64,000 nucleotides of DNA from Yersinia enterocolitica subsp. enterocolitica (GCF_901472495.1 NZ_LR590469.1:496001-560000); one strand, 5' to 3'; counted from the stretch's first letter, positions 53,436-63,523 are shown. The notes: generated by a model from the letters alone, not told the origin. A program made the numbers and translations.

Positions 53436-54740
53436 ATGAAAATCAGTGAATTTCTACACCTGGCGTTACCAGAGGAACAATGGCTGCCGACGATTTCTGG
53501 CGTTTTACGCCAGTTCGCAGAAGAAGAGTGTTATGTCTATGAGCGCCAACCCTGTTGGTATTTAGGCAAAGGGTGCCAGGCACGGCTGCACATTAATGCC
53601 GACGGAACGCAGGCGACATTTATTGATGATGCCGGGGAGCAAAAATGGGCGGTGGATTCCATTGCCGACTGCGCGCGTCGTTTTATGGCACATCCTCAGG
53701 TGAAAGGACGTCGGGTATATGGACAGGTTGGGTTCAACTTTGCGGCGCATGCGCGGGGGATTGCCTTTAACGCCGGGGAGTGGCCGCTGCTGACGTTAAC
53801 CGTTCCCCGTGAAGAACTTATTTTTGAAAAGGGAAATGTCACCGTTTATGCGGACTCCGCCGACGGGTGCCGACGTTTGTGCGAGTGGGTAAAAGAGGCC
53901 AGTACAACGACGCAGAACGCACCACTGGCGGTGGATACCGCCCTCAATGGTGAGGCGTATAAACAACAGGTTGCGCGCGCCGTTGCGGAGATCCGCCGTG
54001 GCGAGTATGTCAAAGTGATTGTCTCGCGCGCCATTCCCCTGCCATCGCGGATTGATATGCCCGCCACGCTGTTATACGGGCGACAGGCAAACACGCCAGT
54101 GCGCTCGTTTATGTTCCGTCAGGAAGGACGCGAAGCGCTGGGCTTTAGCCCGGAACTGGTGATGTCAGTGACGGGCAATAAAGTGGTTACTGAACCGCTT
54201 GCGGGCACCCGCGATCGCATGGGAAACCCGGAGCATAATAAGGCGAAAGAGGCAGAACTGCTGCACGATAGTAAAGAGGTGCTTGAGCATATCCTTTCTG
54301 TCAAAGAAGCTATTGCTGAACTGGAGGCCGTTTGCCTGCCGGGCAGCGTGGTGGTTGAAGATTTAATGTCGGTTCGCCAGCGCGGCAGCGTTCAGCATCT
54401 GGGGTCTGGCGTGAGCGGTCAGCTTGCGGAAAACAAGGATGCCTGGGATGCGTTTACCGTGCTGTTTCCGTCGATTACCGCCTCAGGTATCCCTAAAAAC
54501 GCTGCCCTGAACGCGATTATGCAAATTGAGAAGACGCCGCGAGAGCTTTATTCCGGCGCAATTCTGCTGCTGGACGATACGCGCTTCGATGCGGCGCTAG
54601 TTCTGCGTTCCGTATTTCAGGACAGCCAGCGCTGCTGGATACAGGCGGGGGCGGGAATCATCGCGCAATCTACACCGGAACGCGAACTGACGGAAACCCG
54701 GGAGAAATTAGCGAGCATTGCGCCCTATTTAATGGTGTAG
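53436..54740 (+). CDS. ybtS: YbtS, salicylate synthase
   Basis: A 434-residue chorismate-using enzyme of the MST family that makes salicylate from chorismate through isochorismate. Family blocks are visible: FSPELVMSV, EPLAGTRDR, HNKAKEAELLHDSKEVLEH (with metal-binding Glu) and the C-terminal GAGIIAQSTPERELTE. It starts 27 bp after ybtX with AGAGAGGTAAGG upstream. The product is the first building block of yersiniabactin, used by YbtE. Confidence 0.97.
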   Translation: MKISEFLHLALPEEQWLPTISGVLRQFAEEECYVYERQPCWYLGKGCQARLHINADGTQATFIDDAGEQKWAVDSIADCARRFMAHPQVKGRRVYGQVGFNFAAHARGIAFNAGEWPLLTLTVPREELIFEKGNVTVYADSADGCRRLCEWVKEASTTTQNAPLAVDTALNGEAYKQQVARAVAEIRRGEYVKVIVSRAIPLPSRIDMPATLLYGRQANTPVRSFMFRQEGREALGFSPELVMSVTGNKVVTEPLAGTRDRMGNPEHNKAKEAELLHDSKEVLEHILSVKEAIAELEAVCLPGSVVVEDLMSVRQRGSVQHLGSGVSGQLAENKDAWDAFTVLFPSITASGIPKNAALNAIMQIEKTPRELYSGAILLLDDTRFDAALVLRSVFQDSQRCWIQAGAGIIAQSTPERELTETREKLASIAPYLMV

Positions 54741-54878
54741 GAGTAACTGTTTTCTAACCTCACAACCAGACTGTCCAAAGACAATTGAGTCGCTCTTTGA
54801 TTCCTCTGTGACTCTACTGCCTTTTTTTGGGATAAAATGGGTGTTTTTCGTCATGAAGTTGATAAAAGTCTATATAGA

Positions 54879-54899
54879 ACCACCTCCTGTGGAGGTGGT
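54879..54899. other. Perfect small hairpin between ybtS and int
   Basis: ACCACCTCC, loop TGT, GGAGGTGGT. It could be a terminator for int (35 bp beyond its stop on the minus strand), or an IS200/IS605-type end relic. No transposase trace is seen. Confidence 0.45.
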
Positions 54900-54933
54900 G
54901 GTAATTTGCCAGAGTGTGGGATTCGTTAGTATA

Positions 54934-56196
54934 CTATGGGATACACTTATTTTTACCAATTGTATAAGGCGGTGCATAAGATTCTCGGCATGCTTCCAGA
55001 TAATCCGACCACCACTGCATCATCGCTTTGCGGGCTTCTAGGTGCTCTGCCTTATGAATATAAGCCATGCGCACGGTATTGCGCTCCTGATGACTCATCT
55101 GGCGTTCTACTGCGTCCTTTGCCCATAAACCCGATTCCATCAGCGCACTGCATGCCATTGCCCGGAAGCCGTGACCGCAGATATCCTTTTTCGTGTCGTA
55201 GCCCATCGCCCGCAGTGCCTTATTGACCGTGTTTTCACACATTGGCTTATACGGGTTATGGTCGCCGGGGAAGATCAGTTCATTATTACCGGTGATATCC
55301 TTAATCTGTTTCAGAATGGCGATGGACTGTTCTGAGAGGGGGACGATATGCGGCATTCGCATTTTTGCCCCGCGGCCGGAATAACGCACGCCAATAATGG
55401 GTTCTCGCGTCGCGGGTATCGTCCAGACTCGGTTTGTGAAATCAATCTCTGACCAGCGGGCGAAACGCAGTTCACTGGAGCGAATGAACACATGCAGCAT
55501 CAGCAGAACGGCAAGCCGGGTCAGTTCACGGCCCTGATGATATGCCCCAATACGTTCAAGCAGTTCAGGCAGCCGCTCCAGCGGCAGGGCAGGATAGTGC
55601 GGTCTGACAGGAGGTGTGGTCACGCCGCCAAGGTTTGCTGCAGGGTTAGTATCGATTAACTCCTGATGGACCGCATGGCGCATTATGTTACTCAGGTGCT
55701 GCCGCGTGCGGGACGCAACCTCCAGCAGACCTTTTTCCTCGATCCCTTTCAGCAGGTCAATGAAATGACGGGGTTTAAGTTATGATACAGGCAGGTTCCC
55801 GATGACCGGAAAGATGTGATTGTTCAGGCTGGCAAGCAGACGGTCAGCGGTGTTCTGCGACCATTTCCTGTTACTTTTATGCCACGCCAGCGCCACGTTT
55901 TTAAAAACTTTCTCCGGTGTTCGTGAGCCACGTTCAGCAGCCCGCTGCTGTACCGGGTTGATATTCAGCGCCAGCATTTTACGGATACCTTCACGCTGCT
56001 GTCGCGCATCAGACAGGGAGATGGCAGGATAGGCACCCAGCGCAATGCGGGATTCTTTACCGCTAATACGGTATTTGAGATACCAGTGGCGGGAGCCACC
56101 CGGCTTGACCAGCAGATACAGACCGTGGGAATCGGAGACTTTAAAGGGTTTATCAGAAGGCTTGAGGGTGCGGATTTTTGCGTCGGTAAGGGACAT
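54934..56196 (-). pseudogene. int: P4-type HPI integrase with one premature stop
   Basis: The full frame has 420 codons, the normal length of a P4-like tyrosine recombinase. Codon 139 (55780-55782) is TAA; both sides lie in the same frame (NLPVS, stop, LKPRHFIDLLKG), so a single base change (probably GAA to TAA) is enough. The N-terminal arm-binding domain (MSLTDAKIRTLKPSDKP) and the catalytic C-terminal half (HVFIRSSELRFARWSE with the first Arg, GHGFRAMA with His and Arg, and a Tyr in RMAYIHKAE) are otherwise intact. It is next to the tRNA-Asn att site. Loss of Int explains stable HPIs in such strains. Confidence 0.93.
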
Positions 56197-56356
56197 ATGG
56201 GGGTTACTCCATTATCGAACTAACCTGACCCCAGATTTGACCACCAATTTTTCCCGATGCGTAGGGTAAAATCAAAATGCACCGAGAAGAGTTTTCACAC
56301 TAACCTGTTGAATCAACATCAGATAAGGATTCGCAAGGATGTATGAAAACAGAAAA

Positions 56357-56373
56357 TTGGCTCCTCTGACTGG
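56357..56373. repeat. HPI attachment site, tRNA-proximal copy (17 bp)
   Basis: TTGGCTCCTCTGACTGG. Sixteen of the bases are the 3' end of tRNA-Asn, so island insertion rebuilt an intact tRNA. The distal copy is at 12964-12980. Confidence 0.93.
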
Positions 56374-56433
56374 ACTCGAACCAGTGACATACGGATTAAC
56401 AGTCCGCCGTTCTACCGACTGAACTACAGAGGA
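56358..56433 (-). tRNA. asnT: tRNA-Asn (anticodon GTT)
   Basis: 76 bases on the minus strand from TCCTCTGTAG to GAGGAGCCA, with CCA encoded. All four stems fold; the anticodon GTT is at 56398-56400. Its 3' end is the HPI insertion site. The native terminator is now at 12929-12956, so the transcript runs into the HPI end upstream of int. Confidence 0.96.
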
Positions 56434-56615
56434 ATCGTGTGAACGGGGCGCATGATATCTAGCATACCCGATACTGTCAACGCTAAATTAGTACATTTGG
56501 GTCGACTGCTCAGCATCTGAGCAAAGAAAATGTTTATTGCGGTTAAATAAAGCTAGCCTGGTGTTTTTATTCTTCCTTGCATCTTGTATTACTACCTAAA
56601 GCGTCGAGCCGATAA

Positions 56616-57419
56616 CTAACCCATTGGAGATGAACTTTCAATATTTTGACTCTCGTTTTCCCACCGTTTTAGTCTGGCCAGCGGATCCTGGCGATAGAAA
56701 GTACAGAAATGCCGATACACCAGCGGGAAACGGTTTTCCAATAGCTCAGGTGCGCTGAAAAAATATTCAGATAACACAGCAAAACATTCTGCGGGATCAC
56801 TGGCGGCGTAGGCATCCATACTGGCAGCGTCGACTCCCACCATATCTATCTCATCTTGAATGTTGTCCATCGCCTGGTGTAAGTCATATTCCCATGCTGC
56901 AACATCACGCATAGCAATGGGTGGCACGCCGTTTGAGTGCCCGCCGTTGCGCATATCCAACTTATGAGCTGCTTCATGGATAACCAGATTAAAGCCTGAT
57001 AAATCGAATGAATCTTGAATATCTTGCCAGTTCAGAACAATTGGCCCTTGCTCCCAACTTTGGCCGGACTGTACGGTTTGCCCAGAATGAACCAAGCCTA
57101 CATCATCTTGCCAGTCGTCGTCAACCACAAAAGGGGAGGGATAAATCAGCACTTCATGAAAGCCATCTAGCCATTTCGCTCCCAACTCCATGACCGGCAG
57201 GGCGAATAGCAGTGTCAGACGGGCCTGCATCAGCGGTGTTAATACTAACCCTTGTAGTGGCACCAGGCGCTTTTGCTGCAACAGGTGACTTGCGACAGAA
57301 ACCAGCCGCTGTTGTTCCTCCTCATTTAAAGGTGCTAATAGGGGGATATTCAGCGCTTCACGCCACTGTGCAAGCATCTCCGCTTGCGGTTGGTTTGCTT
57401 TCCACAGCCACTTAATCAT
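56616..57419 (-). CDS. mtfA: MtfA, Mlc titration factor / peptidase
   Basis: A 267-residue zinc peptidase-like protein. In E. coli, MtfA binds and inactivates the glucose repressor Mlc and so affects ptsG. The zinc motif HEAAH is clear ([11 protein letters not shown]), followed by a downstream Glu in [11 protein letters not shown]. The start at 57419 ([10 protein letters not shown]) gives the usual length; a longer frame from 57479 is less likely. It is the first gene beyond the tRNA and is not part of the HPI. Confidence 0.9.
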   Translation of the reverse strand: MIKWLWKANQPQAEMLAQWREALNIPLLAPLNEEEQQRLVSVASHLLQQKRLVPLQGLVLTPLMQARLTLLFALPVMELGAKWLDGFHEVLIYPSPFVVDDDWQDDVGLVHSGQTVQSGQSWEQGPIVLNWQDIQDSFDLSGFNLVIHEAAHKLDMRNGGHSNGVPPIAMRDVAAWEYDLHQAMDNIQDEIDMVGVDAASMDAYAASDPAECFAVLSEYFFSAPELLENRFPLVYRHFCTFYRQDPLARLKRWENESQNIESSSPMG

Positions 57420-57956
57420 CAGGTTGCTCACAAAGTGATAATTCGAACGTCTAAAGCAGGGAAGTGTTGTTGTAAACATGCCGCAAAAGTGGGCATGAAC
57501 GCAACCGTTTCATGGAGAGATACCCGAGCACTTGAAAGGGCCGCCTCGAAAACCAGTGAGAAGCTCATCTTGCGGAGGAGTAAAATTTCTCACGCTCTTT
57601 CATTATTCAAGCACTTATAGAAAAAAAATTCAGCGATCCTTATCACAGTAAGTGGGTGAAATCAGGCGATATATCCTCGTCATACTTCAAGCTATAACTG
57701 TGTTAGCGGCTTTACTGCAACTCGAATGAGTGGCCTGATGCGCACTATAACCTTCAGCGCGCTGCGGGCACAGTGGGCTATTTGAATATTTCTGGTTAAT
57801 CGATTGTAAAACACAATCCCGCTTTTTAACTTTCCTTTATCACTTTTGTTATTTCGCTTTATCTGGCGGCATTGCTAGCTTCTAGGTGCTTTACCAGGGG
57901 ATTGCACCAAGAAAAAGTGGCAAATAACAAGCAGTGAATAAAAGGATAATAACAAG
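57420..57956. other. Intergenic region between mtfA and the sugar ABC operon
   Basis: About 540 bp between divergent genes. It holds a short ERIC-like repeat at 57676-57730 and presumably both promoters. AAAGGATAATAACAAG just before 57957 is the ribosome-binding region of the binding protein gene. Nothing else is recognised. Confidence 0.6.
57676..57730. repeat. Short ERIC-related repeat
   Basis: The stretch CATACTTCAAGCTATAACTG...TTACTGCAACTCGAATGAG matches the ends of the ERIC copies in this window (for example TTCAAGTTGCAT and TGCAACTCGAA at 48306-48405) and resembles the element at 5419. It lacks the central ERIC core. Confidence 0.5.
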
Positions 57957-58949
57957 ATGACAAAGAAGAAAACGCTGAATACCGCGATAGCAGTCGGTCT
58001 TTCTGGGCTGGTTTTGTTGGCGGGTAGTGTCCAGGCACATGCTGAAGCACTCTCCCTTCAAGGGAAAACGATCGGTGTGGCGGTGGTTGGCACACAACAC
58101 TTTTGGGATCGCGAAGCCTTTAAAGGGGCATCCAGTGAGGTTGAAAAACTGGGTGGGAAAGTGGTGGCGGTGGATGGTGGGCGTGATAACCAAGTGCATG
58201 CCGATAACCATGATATTTTGCTAGCGCGTAAAGTCGATGCGGTTATCAGTATTTTGAGTGACAGCGCAGTTGAGCCTAAATTTAAAGCATTACAGGCGGC
58301 AGGTATCCCGATATTCACTGTCGACCATGTGTCACCTTATTCGATCAATAACACCACCTCCGATAATTACACCATCGGCAGCACCATTGGCCGCTATACC
58401 GCAGATGCGTTGGGGGGAAAGGGCAATATAGCGGTATTTAATGCTTTCTCTAATTCATTGCGTATTTGTGGTATTCGCTACGATCTGTGGAAATATGTAT
58501 TGCAGGATTATCCCGGTATTAAAATTATTCAGCCGGAATTGGCGGAGCAATATGCTAACTCGCCGGAAGATGCCCGTAAAAAAACGTTGGAGTTATTGAG
58601 TCAACATCCGAAAGGTACCTTGGATGCTATCCATGTTGCCTGCTGGGATCAGCCTGCTATTGGTATTGTGCAGGCATTGGAAGAGAGCGGGCGCGCAGGT
58701 GATGTTAAAGTGACGGCGATTGATGCCGGGCCAGAAACGCTGGAAATCATGGCAGAAAAGGGCAGCCCACTGGTCGCCAACGTCGCGCAACAACCTAATC
58801 TGATTGGCAAAACTTCTGCGGATAACGTAGCGCGCTACTTTGCCGGTGAAAAGTTACTGCCACAAACCTTCGTACCGGTGCTGCCAGTCAACGGGCCAGA
58901 AGAGGCGAAGGCAGTCTACAAGCAGCTTGGTTACGGCGATTTGAAATAA
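57957..58949 (+). CDS. Periplasmic sugar-binding protein of an ABC importer
   Basis: A 330-residue exported protein of the ribose/galactose-binding (PBP1) type. Residues 1-29 form a signal peptide (LAGSVQAHA). The mature protein has the fold's usual marks: IGVAVVGTQHFWDREAFKGASSEVEKLGGKV near the start, VDAVISILSD, and IPIFTVDHVSP. It is the first gene of a five-gene operon with a double ATPase, two permeases and a sugar kinase. The ligand is a monosaccharide or sugar alcohol by family, but which one is not visible. Confidence 0.9.
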   Translation: MTKKKTLNTAIAVGLSGLVLLAGSVQAHAEALSLQGKTIGVAVVGTQHFWDREAFKGASSEVEKLGGKVVAVDGGRDNQVHADNHDILLARKVDAVISILSDSAVEPKFKALQAAGIPIFTVDHVSPYSINNTTSDNYTIGSTIGRYTADALGGKGNIAVFNAFSNSLRICGIRYDLWKYVLQDYPGIKIIQPELAEQYANSPEDARKKTLELLSQHPKGTLDAIHVACWDQPAIGIVQALEESGRAGDVKVTAIDAGPETLEIMAEKGSPLVANVAQQPNLIGKTSADNVARYFAGEKLLPQTFVPVLPVNGPEEAKAVYKQLGYGDLK

Positions 58950-58953
58950 CACC

Positions 58954-60522
58954 ATGACATATTCTGCTTATTCAGGCACCCACGCTGTGGGTGGCCTTGA
59001 AATGAATGATATCAGAAAGTCGTTTCCGGGAACTCTGGCACTGGATGGCGCAGTGCTGCGGGTTCTTCCGGGTGAGGTACACGGCCTTATTGGTGAAAAT
59101 GGTGCTGGCAAATCAACCTTGATCAAAATTCTGGCTGGGGTTTATCAAGCGGATAGCGGAGAAATTATCGTTGATGATAAACGGCTTAACCCCGTTACGG
59201 CTAAAACTGTCCACGCCAGTGGTATCCGCTTTATCCATCAGGAATTACACTTAATCCCGCACTTTACCGTGACTGAATCGGTCTTTATGGGGCAAGAATT
59301 ACGCCACCCGTGGCTGGGGCTGGATAAACGTGTGATGCGGCAAAAAACAGAGCAATTTTTCAGGCAAATTCTGAATACCGAGATTGGCGGCAATACCTTA
59401 ATCAGCGAACTGAGTATTGCTGAATGCAAATTAGTACAAATTGCCCGAGCGCTGATTGATGGTCAGGCGCGATTGGTGGTGTTTGACGAACCGACCGCCC
59501 CATTGGAAGCCAGTGAAGCACAACGGGTGTTTACTGCTATTAGTGAATTAACAGCGCGCGGTATCGCCATTATTTATATCTCACATTATTTGTCGGAAAT
59601 AACAGCATTATGCGACCGCGTAACAGTATTTCGTAACGGGAAGGATATCGAAACCTTATCTCCGGTGACTCAACAGGATATTGTGCCATTAATCCGTTTG
59701 ATGATTGGCCGAGACCTTGATGCGCTGTTTGCTCCGCGACGCGCTAAAACGGCATTAAAACTCCGACTTGAGGTTAACCAACTGCGAGTTAATCGTGCAT
59801 TTTCTGCTCTGAGTTTTCAGGTTGCTGAAGGTGAAGTCGTTGGTATAGCCGGTCTATTGGGATCAGGGCGAGACGCGCTCATTGACACTCTTTACGGCCT
59901 GCAACGGCCAAGTGGTGGGAACATCACTATCAATGGTAAGTCGCAATCAATTCTCTCTCCCGCCCAAGCTATTGCACAGGGCATTGTGCTGGTGCCACGA
60001 GATAGACGCCATCAGGGATTGGTGCTGGAAATGCCAGTGACCGATAACATTAATTTAGCGTCATTATCCGAGGTAGCCTTGGCTGGCTGGGAACAACGCG
60101 ATAAAGCGGCGGTGCGCGCCGAGGGGTTAGCAAACCGTCTACGTATTCGGCCCAATAATCTTCGCCAGCCGGTTCGCTTTCTTAGCGGCGGCAATCAACA
60201 GAAAGTGATTTTAGCCCGCTGGCTGGCAACAGATGCCACTCTGTTTATTTTGGATGAACCGACATTGGGTGTGGATATGGGGGCCAGAGCTGAGATTTAT
60301 CAATTGGTTGAATCATTGGTGGCCCGCGGTAAAAGTGTGTTGGTTTCCTCCAGTGATGCCAGTGAGCTTATCGGATTATGTGACCGAATTTTAGTGATGT
60401 TGCGCGGTGAGTTGGTGGCTACAGTCTCAACACAAGACTTAACTCAGGAAGCTTTACTGGCATTAACCACCGGCAGCACACCCCCGACATCGCCACTGCC
60501 AGAACAGGAGGCACTGATATGA
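58954..60522 (+). CDS. Sugar ABC transporter ATPase with two nucleotide-binding domains (RbsA type)
   Basis: A 522-residue cytoplasmic ATPase. The first domain has Walker A GENGAGKST (~50) and Walker B VVFDEPTAPLE; its signature LSIAECKLV is degenerate. The second has a non-canonical Walker A region (GLLGSGRD), signature LSGGNQQK and Walker B FILDEPT. This asymmetry is normal for RbsA/MglA-type proteins. An internal start (MNDIRKSF, 17 codons in) is possible. It overlaps the first permease gene by 4 bp. Confidence 0.92.
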   Translation: MTYSAYSGTHAVGGLEMNDIRKSFPGTLALDGAVLRVLPGEVHGLIGENGAGKSTLIKILAGVYQADSGEIIVDDKRLNPVTAKTVHASGIRFIHQELHLIPHFTVTESVFMGQELRHPWLGLDKRVMRQKTEQFFRQILNTEIGGNTLISELSIAECKLVQIARALIDGQARLVVFDEPTAPLEASEAQRVFTAISELTARGIAIIYISHYLSEITALCDRVTVFRNGKDIETLSPVTQQDIVPLIRLMIGRDLDALFAPRRAKTALKLRLEVNQLRVNRAFSALSFQVAEGEVVGIAGLLGSGRDALIDTLYGLQRPSGGNITINGKSQSILSPAQAIAQGIVLVPRDRRHQGLVLEMPVTDNINLASLSEVALAGWEQRDKAAVRAEGLANRLRIRPNNLRQPVRFLSGGNQQKVILARWLATDATLFILDEPTLGVDMGARAEIYQLVESLVARGKSVLVSSSDASELIGLCDRILVMLRGELVATVSTQDLTQEALLALTTGSTPPTSPLPEQEALI

Positions 60523-61535
60523 GCCAACTCAGTCACGGGCAGCTGAAAAGCAAGCCTTTGGGGGGCATGCGTTTCTTGCCGAATCAGCGGCAATTCATTG
60601 ATAACATACCGATATTACTGTTCGCGGCTTTATTACTCTTCCTCTGCGTACAGGCGCCTTATTTTCTCGGATGGCAAAATATCACCACCATTCTGCGCCA
60701 GACCGTGCCACTGGCTATCCTCTGTTTCGGTTTAGTTTGTGTGGTGACCGGCGGTGGAGATGATGTTGTGTCGGGGGGGATCGATATTTCGCTGCCAGCG
60801 ATTGCCGTTTTGGCTGCGGCCATCATCAGTGATGGGCTGACCAATCAAGGTGCGGGTTATTTGACTATCGCTATCTGGGCGGTGGGGGCCTCATTACTGG
60901 CGGGCGCAGTCAATGCCGTGTTGGTGGTTTGGGTCAGATTGCCGCCATTACTGGCGACATTGGCCAGCTCCGTCGCCTTTATCGGCATAGCTAATCTAAT
61001 AACTCAGCAACGACGCATAAGTGTGACCGATAGCGCGATGGTGGCTTTTCGCGATAATCGCTACTGGCAATTGCCGGTTGCTGTTTGGTTTATGTTGCTT
61101 ATATTTGCCGTATTGCTCTTTGTTCTCTACCGAACTCGCTGGGGGTTACATTTGCAGGCGAGTGGCGGCAATCGCGAAGCCGCAGAAATATCGGGTTTAC
61201 CGGTTAAACGGCTGGTGGCGCAATCATACATGCTGGCCGCGCTCACCGCCGTGTTGGCCGCATTAGCGCTGGTAGCTCGGGGGTCTGGAAGCTCGCCTGG
61301 GACTGAAGAGTCATTATTGCTAGAAATGGTTCTTGCTACTTTCATTGGCTCTGCATTTTCACGTCGGCGGGTCGTGACGATTGGCGGCGCATTGCTCGGC
61401 GCTTTGCTAGTGAATGCGTTATCGAATGGGTTGGCGTTATTGCGCGTCGACATTTTCTGGGTTGGGGCGATAAAAGGTGCGCTGATATTGCTGGTGCTAG
61501 CGACCTCGGCATTGAAGTCTGGCGGGCGTTACTGA
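60519..61535 (+). CDS. Sugar ABC transporter permease 1 (RbsC family)
   Basis: A 338-residue inner-membrane protein with about nine hydrophobic segments. The family block GGIDISLPAIAVLAA is visible near residue 88, and a later GSAFSRRRVVTIGGALLGALL near 280. The gene overlaps the ATPase gene (ATGA) and shares one base with the second permease gene. Two different permeases suggest a heterodimeric channel. Confidence 0.9.
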   Translation: MSQLSHGQLKSKPLGGMRFLPNQRQFIDNIPILLFAALLLFLCVQAPYFLGWQNITTILRQTVPLAILCFGLVCVVTGGGDDVVSGGIDISLPAIAVLAAAIISDGLTNQGAGYLTIAIWAVGASLLAGAVNAVLVVWVRLPPLLATLASSVAFIGIANLITQQRRISVTDSAMVAFRDNRYWQLPVAVWFMLLIFAVLLFVLYRTRWGLHLQASGGNREAAEISGLPVKRLVAQSYMLAALTAVLAALALVARGSGSSPGTEESLLLEMVLATFIGSAFSRRRVVTIGGALLGALLVNALSNGLALLRVDIFWVGAIKGALILLVLATSALKSGGRY

Positions 61536-62545
61536 TGAAAAATGTGAACATTCAATACCGTCAACGGGCCTTGCCTGTTCTGAAGTACTTACTAATTCAG
61601 TATGGGTTTGTTTTAATATTAGCCGCTTTTTTTATTTTTTTCTCATTGAAAGCACAGGCCTTTTTCTCGACTGGTAATCTGCAAAATCTATTACAAGGGA
61701 ATGCCATCCTACTGATTGTGGCGTTGGCGATGACCTTGGTGGTGACGGCTGGCGGGATAGATCTGTCGGTCGGGGTGGCACTGGATTTTGGTGCAGCTTT
61801 TGCGCTTATCGCCCTCAAGCAATACCAATTATCCTGGCAAGTGGCGATATTGGCCGCTCTGGCGGGAGGAGCATTAATTGGTTTGCTAAATGCCTTCTTA
61901 ATTGTTTGGTGTAACGCTAAACCCTTTCTGGCGACATTGGGGACTTATTTCATCGGCAGCAGTGTGGAGCGGATTTATACCGATGGCGGTGGGCCGATCG
62001 CTTTTCGGCGTATGGCGCAGGAATATCACCATCTGGCGGTGGGGTCATGGGCCAATATGCCCTTACCGGTGATTTTTGCCGGGGTGCTGTTTCTGCTCTA
62101 TTTTATCTTTTTTGAACGCACCATCTTTGGTAAGCGCATTCATGCACTGGGGCTGAACAGTCAGGCGGCAAATGCAGCCGGTATTCGGGTAAAACGCTAT
62201 TTGTTCTGGACATTAATTATTACCTCAGTGACCTGTGCATTAGCAGGGGTGATCTTATCTGCAAATTTGCGCCAGTTTACGCCTCTTGCGGGTCAGGCCT
62301 ATTTGCTGGACGCCATTGCCGCCGTATTTATTGGTACCGCGTTTCATGCTCAGGGGCGGCCGAATGTCCCAGGCACCCTCGTCGGAGTGCTGTTTCTTGG
62401 CATGGTTGCTAATGGTTTAAATCTATTAGGCCTTGATTTTATTGTTAAAGATGCATTGACCGGCATTATTTTGGTTGGTGCGTTGGCACTGTCATTTATC
62501 CAGCGCAATCTTAAACGCTGCCAACGTGCAGTAGCATACGAATAA
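61535..62545 (+). CDS. Sugar ABC transporter permease 2 (RbsC family)
   Basis: A 336-residue inner-membrane protein with the RbsC signature TAGGIDLSVGVALDFGAAFA near residue 68-87 and a C-terminal GTAFHAQGRPNVPGTLVG block. The start ATG overlaps the stop of permease 1 (TGATG). It is more like canonical RbsC/YjfF proteins than permease 1. Confidence 0.9.
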   Translation: MKNVNIQYRQRALPVLKYLLIQYGFVLILAAFFIFFSLKAQAFFSTGNLQNLLQGNAILLIVALAMTLVVTAGGIDLSVGVALDFGAAFALIALKQYQLSWQVAILAALAGGALIGLLNAFLIVWCNAKPFLATLGTYFIGSSVERIYTDGGGPIAFRRMAQEYHHLAVGSWANMPLPVIFAGVLFLLYFIFFERTIFGKRIHALGLNSQAANAAGIRVKRYLFWTLIITSVTCALAGVILSANLRQFTPLAGQAYLLDAIAAVFIGTAFHAQGRPNVPGTLVGVLFLGMVANGLNLLGLDFIVKDALTGIILVGALALSFIQRNLKRCQRAVAYE

Positions 62546-62554
62546 GGAAATGCA

Positions 62555-63499
62555 GTGAGTAAATTTGATGCGGTGTTTGTTGGCCTGACCATTTTAGATA
62601 TTGCCGGGCGTCCGGTCACCGGTATTCCTGAAAAGGGCGGGGTGCATTTTATCGATCAAATTCGTCTTAACCCTGCGGGGACTGCCAGTGGTGCGGCGAT
62701 GAATGCCGCCAAGTTGGGTATTCATACCGCGACTTCTGCTTGTCTGGGAGAGGATGAGAAAGCCGATTTTATTCTGAGTGTTTATCATAAGTTGGGTATT
62801 GATAGCTCGCTTATCCAGCGCACCACGCAAGCAGAAACCTCAGCCACAATTTTGACTATTCGACCTGATGGTGAGCGCCCCGCGTTGCATTGTCGAGGGG
62901 CATCTGACCACTGGTATGTCGATGATACTGATTTTGATACGGTATGCGACACCCGATTTTTGCACCACGGCGGTAGCGGGTTACTGGCTGCGATGGACAA
63001 AGGCCAAAGCGCGCGGCTTTTGCATCATGCAAAAAGCAAAGGCGTGGTCACCAGTTTTGACCTCATCGCGCCTAACTCACAAACGCTATCATTATTAAAA
63101 CCGATGCTCGCAGATATTGATTATTTTATGCCAGCATTAGAAGAGGCTGCTTTTATCTCTGGCCTGGATAATCTGCAGGATATTGGGCAGTTCTTCCTCG
63201 ATTTAGGAGTGGGTACCTGTATCTTTAAAGCCGGATCGCAAGGGTCTTATGTGATAAGTTCGCACCAGAATTTCCGAGTGCCTGCCTATCAGGTGGCAGT
63301 GTCAGATACTACCGGTTGTGGTGACAGTTACTGCGGTGGATTTATTGCCGGGCTAGCTAATGGCTGGTCACTGGAACAGGCTTGTGAACTCGGTTCGGCA
63401 GTCGCGGGATTAGTGGCAACCGGTTTAGGATCGGATGCCGGAGTGGTGAATTGGGGGCATACGCTTGATTTTATGGCACATACCCCCAGATTGAACTGA
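62555..63499 (+). CDS. PfkB-family carbohydrate kinase
   Basis: A 314-residue sugar kinase, GTG start at 62555 with AAGGAAATG upstream, 9 bp after permease 2. The PfkB signatures are present: GTASGAAMNAAKLG near residue 45 and DTTGCGDSYCGGFIAGLANG near 248-267, where the Asp in GCGD is the catalytic base. It would phosphorylate the imported sugar. The family includes ribokinase and 2-keto-3-deoxygluconate kinase; the substrate is unknown. Confidence 0.9.
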   Translation: MSKFDAVFVGLTILDIAGRPVTGIPEKGGVHFIDQIRLNPAGTASGAAMNAAKLGIHTATSACLGEDEKADFILSVYHKLGIDSSLIQRTTQAETSATILTIRPDGERPALHCRGASDHWYVDDTDFDTVCDTRFLHHGGSGLLAAMDKGQSARLLHHAKSKGVVTSFDLIAPNSQTLSLLKPMLADIDYFMPALEEAAFISGLDNLQDIGQFFLDLGVGTCIFKAGSQGSYVISSHQNFRVPAYQVAVSDTTGCGDSYCGGFIAGLANGWSLEQACELGSAVAGLVATGLGSDAGVVNWGHTLDFMAHTPRLN

Positions 63500-63523
63500 A
63501 AAGCACTACTCAATATAGTCGGC

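Larger units (their letters stand above)
12964..56373. mobile_element. Yersinia High Pathogenicity Island (yersiniabactin HPI)
   Basis: The island runs between the two 17-bp att repeats and is about 43.4 kb long. It has two parts: a GC-rich core (fyuA to int) and an AT-rich distal part with IS elements and a defence-like module. Gene order int, ybtS, X, Q, P, A, irp2, irp1, ybtU, T, E, fyuA is the standard HPI order. The extra distal part, and an integrase with one premature stop, are features reported for Y. enterocolitica biotype 1B rather than for Y. pestis or Y. pseudotuberculosis. With int broken, excision would need another integrase. Confidence 0.95.

Noticed and set aside
54879..54899. 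IS200/IS605 end.
   Set aside because: Only a small hairpin is present; there is no transposase trace or second end.
54936..55226. Plus-strand ORF opposite the integrase.
   Set aside because: It is a shadow of the int C-terminal half, which has clear recombinase motifs.
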